DNA of 64,000 bases from Streptomyces malachitofuscus (GTDB lineage Bacteria; Actinomycetota; Actinomycetes; Streptomycetales; Streptomycetaceae). The position numbers were made by a program, and so were the translations under genes. The stretch covers positions 124,001-188,000 of the forward strand of contig NZ_BMUF01000001.1 of assembly GCF_014650055.1 (NCBI RefSeq), given 5' to 3'. A model generated the notes under the pieces. It saw only the letters and a program-made list of their open reading frames with translations, was not told the origin of the DNA and did not search any database. Below, in pieces: positions 8,901 through 16,221 of the stretch (positions are counted from its first letter, which is position 1; every line of letters starts with the position of its first letter).

Positions 8901-9875
8901 TCAGTACCTGCTTCCCTGCGCCGGCGGCAGCGCGTCCAGGTCGGCGAGGTCGTCCTCGGTGAGGTGGACCTCCGCCGCGGCCAGGTTCTCCCGCAGATAG
9001 CGCGAGTTCTTGGTGCCGGGGATCGGCACCACCCGCTCGCCCTGCGCGAGCGTCCACGCGATGGCGACCTGGGCGGGCGTGACCGCACGCCGGTCGGCCA
9101 CCTCCCGGACCCCGTCGACGATGCGCTGGTTGGCCTCCATCGCCGCCCGGTGGAAACGCGGACTGGCGGCGCGGAAGTCGCTCTCCTCGAACTGGCCGCT
9201 GTGCAGCGTCCCGGTGAGGAAACCGCGGCCCAGCGGGGCGAACGGGACGAAGCTCGCCCCGTTGCTCTCGCACCAGCCGACCATCCCGCCCTCCTCGCCC
9301 CCGTCCGCCTGGAGCGCGTCCCGGGTCCACAGCGACAGCTCGGACTGCACGGCGGTCACCGGATGGATCGCGTGCGCCTGCCGGGCCTGAGCGACGGTCG
9401 CCTCGGACAGGCCCAACCAGCGCACCTTGCCCTGCTCCACCAGCTCGGCCATCGCGCCCCAGGTCTCCGCCAGCGGCACGTCCGGATCGATGCGGTGGAC
9501 GTAGTAGAGGTCGATGACGTCGACGTCCAGCCGTCTCAGGCTGGCCTCGACCGCCTTGCGCAGATACGCCCGCGAGTTGTCGCGGTGTGCCTGCCGCGCC
9601 TCCAGGTCGTCCAGGACGATCCCGAACTTCGTCGCGACGACCGCCTCCTCGCGGCGGCCCGCGATCGCCCGTCCCAGCAGCGTCTCGTTGTGGCCGGCCC
9701 CGTACAGGTCCGCCGTGTCCAGCAGGTTCCCGCCGAGGTCGAGGGCCTCGTTGATGACCCGGACCGACCGCTCGTCGTCCCGCGCGGACTCCTCGTAGAG
9801 CCAGCTCATGCCCATGCACCCGAGGCCGACGCTGCCGATCTTGATTCCCGTGTTGCCCAGATTCCTCAGGCGCAC
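8901..9875 (-). CDS. aldo/keto reductase
   Basis: A 324-residue TIM-barrel NADPH-dependent reductase. It starts with the family signature LGNTGIKIGSVGLGCMGM. The catalytic Asp and Tyr are in LLDTADLYG, the Lys in VVATKFG and the His in YYVHRID. The C-terminal cofactor loop is VVPIPGTKNSRYLREN. It is 17 bp downstream of KAS II and two bases upstream of the HAD gene. It would reduce an aldehyde or ketone of a cluster intermediate, and could replace the usual FabG-type ketoreductase, which is absent here. Confidence 0.9.
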   Translation of the reverse strand: MRLRNLGNTGIKIGSVGLGCMGMSWLYEESARDDERSVRVINEALDLGGNLLDTADLYGAGHNETLLGRAIAGRREEAVVATKFGIVLDDLEARQAHRDNSRAYLRKAVEASLRRLDVDVIDLYYVHRIDPDVPLAETWGAMAELVEQGKVRWLGLSEATVAQARQAHAIHPVTAVQSELSLWTRDALQADGGEEGGMVGWCESNGASFVPFAPLGRGFLTGTLHSGQFEESDFRAASPRFHRAAMEANQRIVDGVREVADRRAVTPAQVAIAWTLAQGERVVPIPGTKNSRYLRENLAAAEVHLTEDDLADLDALPPAQGSRY

Positions 9876-9892
9876 TGTTCCTCCTTCTCCTG

Positions 9893-11125
9893 TCAGGCGG
9901 CCGCGAGGACCAGAGCGGCGTTGTGGCCGCCGAAGCCGAGTGAGGTGCTCACCGCGACCTCGAGGTCCTTCCTGGCCGTCGTCTCCTTCGCGATGTCCAG
10001 GTCGATCTCCGGGTCGAGCTCGGTGAGGTTGGCCGTCGCCGGGACCACCCCGTCGCGCAGCGCCAGCGCCGTGAACGCGGCCTCGATGGCCCCCGCCGCG
10101 GCCAGCGCGTGTCCGGTGACCCCCTTCGTCGAGGTGACCAGCGGCCGCTCGCCGAGGACCCGGCGCAGCACGCGCCCCTCCGTGACGTCGTTCAGCGGCG
10201 TCGACGTGCCGTGCGCGTTCACGTGGTCCACCTCGCCCACGCCGACCCCCGCGTCGGCGAGAGCGGCACGCAGGGCACGCTCCATCCCGGCTCCGCTCGG
10301 ATCGGGCGCGGTGGCGTGGTACGCGTCCGACGACGCCCCGAAGCCGACGACCCGCGCGTGGACGAAGGCACCGCGCGCCGCCGCGTCCTCGGGCCGCTCC
10401 AGCACGAGGATCCCCGCGCCCTCCGCGGCGACGAACCCGTCCCGCGCCGCGTCGAACGGCCGGGACGCCCCGGCCGGATCGTCCCGGCGGGCCGACAGAC
10501 CGCCCATCCGGGTCAGTCCGGTGATCGTGGCCGGGGTCAGCGCCGACTCGGCGCCGCCGGCGAGTACGACGTCACACGTGCCGGACCGCAGCAGGTCCCG
10601 GGCCACACCGATCGCGTTCGCGCCGGACGCGCACGCGGTGGCGGTGACCATGCTCGGCCCGTGCGCGCGCACGTCGATGGCCAGGTGACCGGCCACCATG
10701 TTCGACATCCCCATCGGGATCATCAGCGGGGACACGCTCTTCGGCGCGTCCTCCCGGAACCGGCGGTGCTGCTCCTCCAACGTCGCCGTCCCGCCGAGGG
10801 AGTTGCCGACGACGACCCCGACCCGCGTGCCGTCCCAGGTCTCCGGGTCGAGCCCCGCGTCCGCCAGCGCCTGACGGGCGGCGACGATCGCCAGCTGGGT
10901 GAAGCGGTCCAGCCGCCACGCGCTGCCCGGACCGAGCAGGCGTCCGGCGTCGAAGTCCGGCACCCGGCAGGAGAAGTCGACGGGCAAGCCAGCGAGTTGG
11001 GGATCGGGCGCCGCGGTCGGGCGGCCGGAGCGCACGCGTTCCCAGCTGGTCCGCGTGTCGGCGCCGGCCGCCGTCACGAGCCCGATGCCCGTGATCGCGA
11101 CGGCTCCCCTCGAGGGTGTGGTCAC
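9893..11125 (-). CDS. beta-ketoacyl-ACP synthase II (FabF-like)
   Basis: A 410-residue KAS II. The catalytic Cys is Cys165 in TATACASGAN, the histidines are in VNAHGTSTPLND and TKGVTGHALAAAG, and the C-terminal glycine-rich loop is LGFGGHNAALVL. No chain-length-factor partner lies in the operon, so this is not a KS/CLF aromatic type II PKS. It would elongate an ACP-bound chain primed by the KAS III gene. It overlaps the ACP stop by four bases (ATGA), indicating coupled synthesis with its carrier. Confidence 0.95.
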   Translation of the reverse strand: MTTPSRGAVAITGIGLVTAAGADTRTSWERVRSGRPTAAPDPQLAGLPVDFSCRVPDFDAGRLLGPGSAWRLDRFTQLAIVAARQALADAGLDPETWDGTRVGVVVGNSLGGTATLEEQHRRFREDAPKSVSPLMIPMGMSNMVAGHLAIDVRAHGPSMVTATACASGANAIGVARDLLRSGTCDVVLAGGAESALTPATITGLTRMGGLSARRDDPAGASRPFDAARDGFVAAEGAGILVLERPEDAAARGAFVHARVVGFGASSDAYHATAPDPSGAGMERALRAALADAGVGVGEVDHVNAHGTSTPLNDVTEGRVLRRVLGERPLVTSTKGVTGHALAAAGAIEAAFTALALRDGVVPATANLTELDPEIDLDIAKETTARKDLEVAVSTSLGFGGHNAALVLAAA

Positions 11126-11361
11126 GCCCGCACGCCCTGGGACTCGATGAGTTCGACCGTCTCGCCGATCGTCGTCTCGGCGAGCAGCTGGTCGTCGCCG
11201 ACCTCGGTGCCGAGCTCACGGTTGACGATCATCGTGAACTCGATCAGGGCGAGGGAGTCCAGGCCGAGGTCCTGGTAGGTGATCTCCGGCTCGATCCGCT
11301 CGGCGGGGACGCCGAGGTGGGTGACGAGCAGGGTGGTCAGCTGGGTCTGTATCGCGCTCAT
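11122..11361 (-). CDS. acyl carrier protein
   Basis: A 79-residue ACP. The phosphopantetheine site is Ser36 in DLGLDSLALIEF, followed by the usual acidic helix II and helix III. It is the dedicated carrier for the operon's ketosynthases. Its leader (11362-11443) is unusual: on the coding strand it is a C/A-rich, G-poor tract without a clear Shine-Dalgarno sequence. No phosphopantetheinyl transferase is encoded nearby, so a housekeeping enzyme must activate it. Confidence 0.95.
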   Translation of the reverse strand: MSAIQTQLTTLLVTHLGVPAERIEPEITYQDLGLDSLALIEFTMIVNRELGTEVGDDQLLAETTIGETVELIESQGVRA

Positions 11362-11443
11362 GGGTTCTGGGTCGCTTTCTGTTCGGTTCTCTGGTTTCTG
11401 TGTGTGTGGGGGTGGGGGAGTGGCATGGGGGGGGCGCCTTATC

Positions 11444-12463
11444 TCACGCGTGCGTCGGCAGGGGTTCCACCGAGAGGTGCGGCAGCTCCAGTGCCGCCGC
11501 ACCCCAGGTGAGGCCGCCTCCGAAGCCGCACAGCAGCACCCGGTGACCGGCTGCCAGGGAGCCGTCGTGGACGCCGTCGGTCAGCGCCAGCGGGATCGAC
11601 GCGGCGACGGTGTTGCCGACCCGGTCGAGATTGGCGACGACCTTCTCCTCGGGCAGCCCCAGGTCCGCCCCGACGGCGGTCAGGATGCGGATGTTCGCCT
11701 GATGGGCCACCAGCCGGTCGACCGACTCCAGCGGCCAGTCCAGGTCCTTCGCCAACCGCCGCGACGACTCGCTCATCCGCGTCACGGCGTGCCGGAACAC
11801 CGAGCGGCCCTGCATCGTGAAGAACTCGTCGCCCGGATCGGCGAGGCCCTGCGAACGGTGCTCGGAGCCCCCTCCCGGCACCGTGATCAGCTCCGCCTGC
11901 GAACCGTCGCTGGCCAGGTCGAAGCCGAGCAGCGCGCCGCGCTCCCCGCGGTCCCCGGCGCGCAGCACCACCGCGCCCGCGCCGTCCCCGAAGATGGCCC
12001 GCGTCGTACGGTCCCCGGGGTCGAGGATCGTCGAGAAGGTGTCGGCGCCGATCACCAGGGCGCTGTCGGCCACGCCCGCCGTGATCATGCTCGACGCGGT
12101 GGCCAGCGCGTACACGAAACCCGTGCACACGGCCGCCACGTCGAACGCGGCGATCTCACCCAGTCCGAGCCGGCCCGCCACCTCCGGAGCGGTGGCCGGG
12201 CACGGGTGGTCCGGGGTACTGGTCGCCAGCACCAGCAGGTCCACGCGCTCCGTGCCGGCCGAGGCCAGCGCCCGCGCCCCCGCCTCGACCGCGACGCCCG
12301 AGGTCGACAGGCCCGGGGGGACGACGAACCGTTGCCGGATGCCGGTGCGGGTGGTGATCCACTCGTCGCTGGTGTCGAGCCGGCGGGCCAGGTCGTCATT
12401 GGTGACCCTGACCGGCGGGAGCCAGCCGCCGAGCCCGGTCAGTACGGCCGCGCGTCCGGTCAC
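11444..12463 (-). CDS. beta-ketoacyl-ACP synthase III (FabH-like)
   Basis: A 339-residue KAS III with the complete classical triad: Cys113 in AAVCTGFVYA, His in LVAHQANIRI and Asn in RVGNTVAASIP. It would condense an acyl-CoA starter with malonyl-ACP to prime the chain. The GTG start at 12463 overlaps the AfsA-like stop (GTGA), with GGAGG six bases upstream. It differs from the CerJ-like paralog at 7083-8120, which has Asp for Asn. Together they give the operon a priming enzyme and a likely transfer enzyme. Confidence 0.94.
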   Translation of the reverse strand: MTGRAAVLTGLGGWLPPVRVTNDDLARRLDTSDEWITTRTGIRQRFVVPPGLSTSGVAVEAGARALASAGTERVDLLVLATSTPDHPCPATAPEVAGRLGLGEIAAFDVAAVCTGFVYALATASSMITAGVADSALVIGADTFSTILDPGDRTTRAIFGDGAGAVVLRAGDRGERGALLGFDLASDGSQAELITVPGGGSEHRSQGLADPGDEFFTMQGRSVFRHAVTRMSESSRRLAKDLDWPLESVDRLVAHQANIRILTAVGADLGLPEEKVVANLDRVGNTVAASIPLALTDGVHDGSLAAGHRVLLCGFGGGLTWGAAALELPHLSVEPLPTHA

Positions 12464-13443
12464 CGCGGCCTCCGGTGCGACGCGGGCACGGCGGCGGTGT
12501 GCACCGTGCCGGAGGCGATCTCCTCGTCGTGCTGCCGGAAGACGACGCGGAAGCTCTGGCCGTCCGTGGGGAACGCGCCGACCGTGGTCGGTGCGTCCAG
12601 CTCGGCGAAGCGGGCGAAGTCCAGGTCGAAGCCGGTCAGCGCGGTCTCCGCCGCGGGCCGGCCGAGGAGCCTCTGGCCGGCCAGCAGGGCCGCCTGCCGC
12701 GCGGCCTCGGTGAGCACCATGCCCGGCAGGTGGTCCTGTGCGTGGTCGAACATGCTCGGGTTGTCGTTCGCGGTGCGGATACCGGCGGTGATGCCGTCGC
12801 CGTCCTGTACCGGGTCGATGAGCAGGGCGTTCACCGGGGCGGACCGTCCGACGTCCCGTGCGGCGACCGTCGCCGGTGCGGCGGGGACGTCGTCGGAGGA
12901 GACGGGCGGGCTGCCGCGCCGCTTGGTGCGGATGAAGGAGTACGTCGCCGAGGACAGGTAGCCCACCGCCATGCGGACCTCGCCGACGTCCTGTCCGGCG
13001 ATCAGGAAACGGATGCCGTACGTGACGGAACGGGCGGGGGTGGTCGCGTCGGCCGGGCGGTCCGTGGTGACCTCCATGACCAGCTCGGCCGGGTCGCCGG
13101 TGTGTGCGATGAACAGGCCGGGCAGGCTCATCGACCACGACTGCAGGACGAACTTGGTGTCCTCGTCGACACCGAGGTGGCGGTGCGCGCCGTAGGTCTC
13201 GGCCTGACGGGCGCACTCGAGCAGCAGTACCGGGTCGACGGCCGTGTGCCCGATGTGGTCGGTGAAGTATGCGTGCGAGGAGGGAAGTTGTGCGCCGGCG
13301 AGGAAGCGCTGCCCGTCCACCGCCGCGGTGTCGGTGAGGAAGACTTCCGACAGGGCCCGGCGGTGGAGCAGACGCCGGTCGACGGACCGGACGAACTCGA
13401 GCTCCCGGACACCGGAGGCGAAGGCAGTTGTGGACACCGTCAT
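12460..13443 (-). CDS. AfsA-family double-hotdog protein (butenolide/furan synthase-like)
   Basis: A 327-residue A-factor biosynthesis hotdog protein with two hotdog repeats. Each carries the conserved pattern ending in E-x-x-RQA: YFTDHIGH followed by LLECARQA in the first, and HAQDHLPG followed by LTEAARQA in the second, so both Glu residues are kept. AfsA enzymes condense a beta-ketoacyl thioester with dihydroxyacetone phosphate on the way to gamma-butyrolactones. Homologues serve methylenomycin furans and salinipostins. It is the first gene of the operon, and its RBS lies in an inverted repeat (13455-13477). ATG 13443 was chosen because the hotdog domain begins soon after it and GAAGGG precedes it. 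Confidence 0.9.
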   Translation of the reverse strand: MTVSTTAFASGVRELEFVRSVDRRLLHRRALSEVFLTDTAAVDGQRFLAGAQLPSSHAYFTDHIGHTAVDPVLLLECARQAETYGAHRHLGVDEDTKFVLQSWSMSLPGLFIAHTGDPAELVMEVTTDRPADATTPARSVTYGIRFLIAGQDVGEVRMAVGYLSSATYSFIRTKRRGSPPVSSDDVPAAPATVAARDVGRSAPVNALLIDPVQDGDGITAGIRTANDNPSMFDHAQDHLPGMVLTEAARQAALLAGQRLLGRPAAETALTGFDLDFARFAELDAPTTVGAFPTDGQSFRVVFRQHDEEIASGTVHTAAVPASHRRPR

Positions 13444-13454
13444 CGGTGGGTGAC

Positions 13455-13477
13455 CCTTCTCTCGGCTGATGAGAAGG
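13455..13477 (-). promoter_or_regulatory. inverted repeat covering the RBS of the AfsA-like gene
   Basis: CCTTCTC (13455-13461) and GAGAAGG (13471-13477) are perfect 7-base inverted arms around a 9-base spacer. On the transcribed strand the downstream GAGAAGG is the likely ribosome binding site of the AfsA-like gene, and the upstream CCTTCTC could pair with it. This could be a translational gate on the first gene of the operon or a protein operator. Confidence 0.45.
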
Positions 13478-13878
13478 ACGCTAGTGAGCGCCGCTTTCGC
13501 GGCACTGTCGGCCGATGAAAGCGCCCTGCCTGCGGCGCCGGTGTCCCTCCGGTGGGGGCTTGGGTAGCGCCCACGGTGGGTGGGTGGTGCGGGGCCGGGC
13601 CGGGGGTGTCCGTCCTCGGACTGGCGCGATCGGGTTTCCTGGTGGGGGTGCGGGGTGCGGACGCGCCAGCCACTGCGGGCGAACACCCCCGTCCCGTCCC
13701 CTCCCGCGATCCGGCGGCTCTCCGCCGCTTCCGCGGGCAGTCGTGCCGCAGGGCGGCACGGGTGGGCGCGACGGCACCCCGTAGGCGCCGGGCTGCGCAA
13801 CCACCCCCGGCCCGCACCCACCCCGGGTGCCCTGCGACGAGGGAGTGTGCGACCACCTCCCGGCCCACCCCCGGCGGC
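13478..13878. other. intergenic region between AfsA operon promoter and kinase 3' end
   Basis: There is no convincing gene in these 401 bases. The end next to the AfsA operon should hold its promoter and includes a small GCCGC-TTTC-GCGGC inverted repeat at 13490-13503. The end next to the kinase is extremely GC-rich and includes a Streptomyces-type dispersed element around 13733-13770. The stretch marks the boundary between the cluster and the two-component system. I could not identify a clear SARP heptamer pair or a -35/-10 box. Confidence 0.6.
13733..13770. repeat. dispersed intergenic hairpin element, copy A
   Basis: The element contains GTGCCGC (13743-13749), a three-base loop and GCGGCAC (13753-13759), preceded by GCGGGCAGTC and followed by GGTGGGCGCG. 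The same GCGGGCAGTCGTGCCGC core recurs at 44195-44211. This type of element is common between genes in Streptomyces. Here it lies downstream of the kinase and may end its transcript. Confidence 0.6.
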
Positions 13879-15381
13879 TCAGCCGGTGCGCACGCTCCGT
13901 TCAGCCACCGCCGGCTCCCGCTCCTCCTCCGCCGACACACACCGCCCCGGCAGCGTCACGGTGACCGCCAACCCCGCCCCCGGCGCCGTCAGCACCGACA
14001 CCTCACCCCCGTGCGCCCGCACAACCCCCTGCACGATCGCCATCCCCAGCCCGCTCCCCGCACCACCGCCCGCCCGGAAGAACCGGTCGAACACCCGCGC
14101 GGCATCCTCCGCCGCGAGCCCCGGGCCGTCGTCCGCCACGGACACCCGTACGACGCCGTCCGCGCGGACCACCCCCAGCCGCACCGGCACGTCCGCCGGC
14201 GTGTGCGTACGGACGTTGCCCAGCAAGTTGCCCAGCACCTGCCGCAGCCCCGCCTCGTCCGCGTGCACCAGCACCGAACCGTCCGCGTCCACGGTCACCG
14301 GCCGCTCCGGCTGCTGCACCCGCAGGTCCTCCGCCGCGTCCCGCACCAGCCGGCACACGTCCACGTTCCGCAGCCGCAGTTCGGGACGCTGGTCCAGCCG
14401 GGCCAGCGTCAGGAGCTCGTCGACCAGCCGCCCCATCCGGTCGGACTCCGCCATCATCCGCTCCCAGGCGCGCTTGCGCTCCGTGGGGTCGACCAGCATC
14501 CCCCGGTCGTGGAGCTGGAGATAGCCGCGTATCGCCGCCAGCGGTGTGCGCAGCTCGTGCGAGGCGTCCGCGACGAACCGCCGCAGCTGGGCCGCGCTGC
14601 GCTCGCGTGTCCGGTACGCCGACTCCACCTGCTGGAGCATCGAGTTGAGCGCGAGCCGCAGCTGCTCGACCTCGAGGATGGGGTCCCGGCTGGAGGGGAC
14701 CCGTCTGGTCAGATCGCCCTCCGCGATCGCCGACGACGTCTCCACCATGTCCTCCAGCGGCCGCATCCGCCGCCTCACGCTGAACATGGTCAGACACGCC
14801 AGCAGCAGCAACAGAAGGGTGCCGATGGCCAAGTTGAGCTTGACCGCCTTGGTGACACCCTCGTGCACCGCCTCGGTCGAGGTGGCGATCAGAATGTGCG
14901 TGCCGTCCGCGAGTTGGGTCGCGGTGACGCGGTAGGCGGCCCCACGCACCGTGACGTCGTGCGGTTCCGGGTCCGCGGCCAGGGCGCGCGCGTCGCCCAC
15001 CGTGTGCGCCAGGTCGTGCTGTGCCTTGGTGGGCTCGAAGCCGAGGACGCCGACGGGCTCGCCCCGGGTGTCGACCGCGGCGAAGATCGAGTCCGGGTCG
15101 TCCTCCCGGTTCCAGTCCGGGTCCACCCGGTCGCGGAAGAAGCTGAGCACGCTCAACGAGTCTATCTGACGCAGCGTCAGTTTCGAGCCGCCCAGCGAGT
15201 CACGGGTCGAGGTCAGCTCCGTGTCGATCTGGTCCAGCAGGTAGTAGCGCATGCCCATCACGCTCACCACCGTCGCCGCCACGATGCCCAGCGCCAGCAG
15301 GACCACGTTCGCCAGGGTCAGCTGCCCGCGCAGCGAGTGGATGCCCCGCCCACAGCGGGGCCCTCGGACCGGCAGCCTCAT
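13879..15381 (-). CDS. sensor histidine kinase
   Basis: A 500-residue membrane kinase. A first membrane helix lies near residues 20-45, followed by an extracytoplasmic region of about 130 residues, a second helix (LAIGTLLLLLLACLTMF), HAMP, the H-box FVADASHELRTPLAAIRGY, the N-box LGNLLGNVRTHTP and the G-boxes DDGPGLA and GSGLGMAIV. It overlaps its response regulator by four bases at 15378. The divergent MMPL exporter 155 bp beyond the regulator is a plausible target. The signal is unknown. Confidence 0.95.
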   Translation of the reverse strand: MRLPVRGPRCGRGIHSLRGQLTLANVVLLALGIVAATVVSVMGMRYYLLDQIDTELTSTRDSLGGSKLTLRQIDSLSVLSFFRDRVDPDWNREDDPDSIFAAVDTRGEPVGVLGFEPTKAQHDLAHTVGDARALAADPEPHDVTVRGAAYRVTATQLADGTHILIATSTEAVHEGVTKAVKLNLAIGTLLLLLLACLTMFSVRRRMRPLEDMVETSSAIAEGDLTRRVPSSRDPILEVEQLRLALNSMLQQVESAYRTRERSAAQLRRFVADASHELRTPLAAIRGYLQLHDRGMLVDPTERKRAWERMMAESDRMGRLVDELLTLARLDQRPELRLRNVDVCRLVRDAAEDLRVQQPERPVTVDADGSVLVHADEAGLRQVLGNLLGNVRTHTPADVPVRLGVVRADGVVRVSVADDGPGLAAEDAARVFDRFFRAGGGAGSGLGMAIVQGVVRAHGGEVSVLTAPGAGLAVTVTLPGRCVSAEEEREPAVAERSVRTG

Positions 15382-16067
15382 GTCAGCCCGTACCCGACGC
15401 CGCGCCGGGTGGTGATCACCGGCGGTCCTATCGTGTCGAGCTTGCGCCGCAGATAGCTGATGTAGGTCTCCACGACGGTCGACTCGGCCGGCGTGTGCTC
15501 GTACTGCCATACGTGGCGCAGCAGTTGTTCCTTGGGCACGATCCGGCCGCCGTTGCGCACCAGGAACCGCAGCAGCGCGTACTCGGTGGGCGTGAGCTCG
15601 ACCGTGCGGCCCGCGCGGCGCACCGAGTACGTCGTCTCGTCCAGCTCCAGGTCGCCGTGGCGCAGCGGGGCGCGCTGCGGCAGCACGTCGGCGGGGCGGG
15701 TGCGGCGCAGCACGGCGGTGATCCGGGCGACGACCTCGTCGATGTTGAACGGCTTGGTGATGTAGTCGTCGCCGAAGCCCAGCGCGCCGACGACCTCGGC
15801 CGGGGCGTCCCGCGCGGTGAGGAACACCAGCGCCAGCTCCGGCCGCCGTACGCGCAGTTCGCGGCCGAGGGCGCGGCCGTCGCCGTCCGGCAGCATCACG
15901 TCGAGCAGGGCGCAGTCGGGACGGGTGTGCTCGGTCAGCGCGAGCGCCTCGCGGACCGTGCCCGCGGTCATGACCTCGAATCGGTGGTAGCGCAGGGCGA
16001 TGGCGAGGACGTCCGCGATGCTCTCCTCGTCCTCCACGACCAGCACGGTGCCGGGAGCTGTCGTCAT
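15378..16067 (-). CDS. OmpR-family response regulator
   Basis: A 229-residue regulator. The receiver domain has the acidic pocket VVEDEES, phospho-Asp in LLDVMLPDGDG and Lys in ITKPFNIDE. The C-terminal winged helix ends in VVETYISYLRRKLD. It is the first gene of the two-gene operon with the kinase, and its start faces the MMPL exporter start. The 154-bp divergent region therefore probably holds promoters for both. Confidence 0.95.
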   Translation of the reverse strand: MTTAPGTVLVVEDEESIADVLAIALRYHRFEVMTAGTVREALALTEHTRPDCALLDVMLPDGDGRALGRELRVRRPELALVFLTARDAPAEVVGALGFGDDYITKPFNIDEVVARITAVLRRTRPADVLPQRAPLRHGDLELDETTYSVRRAGRTVELTPTEYALLRFLVRNGGRIVPKEQLLRHVWQYEHTPAESTVVETYISYLRRKLDTIGPPVITTRRGVGYGLT

Positions 16068-16221
16068 GCCCCCAGTATCGGCGCCGGCGGCCCCGCCCGT
16101 ACGGGTTGTCGCCTTGGAGTTCCTTGAGAGTCCCCCGCGAGTCGTGTCGCGGGGCGGCCGACTCCCCTGATTCTGCTGCCAGGACCTGGGGGACCGACCG
16201 ATACGACGAAGGAGCTTGAAC

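Noticed and set aside
11380..11440. G/T-rich simple-sequence tract before the ACP gene, considered as a phase-variable tract
   Set aside because: It is intergenic, irregular and not a long homopolymer in a coding frame. It may only be an unstructured leader.
9893..12463. Type II aromatic PKS minimal set
   Set aside because: There is one KAS II with an intact Cys and no chain-length factor, no cyclase and no aromatase.
12460..13443. Reading the AfsA-like gene as a classic gamma-butyrolactone signalling locus
   Set aside because: No ArpA-type receptor or butenolide reductase is adjacent, and the gene is co-operonic with KAS, ACP and tailoring enzymes. A biosynthetic role fits better, though signalling is not excluded.
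13515..13784. An 89-codon plus-strand ORF in the intergenic region before the kinase
   Set aside because: Gly/Arg/Pro-rich, overlaps a dispersed repeat, no RBS and no recognisable domain.
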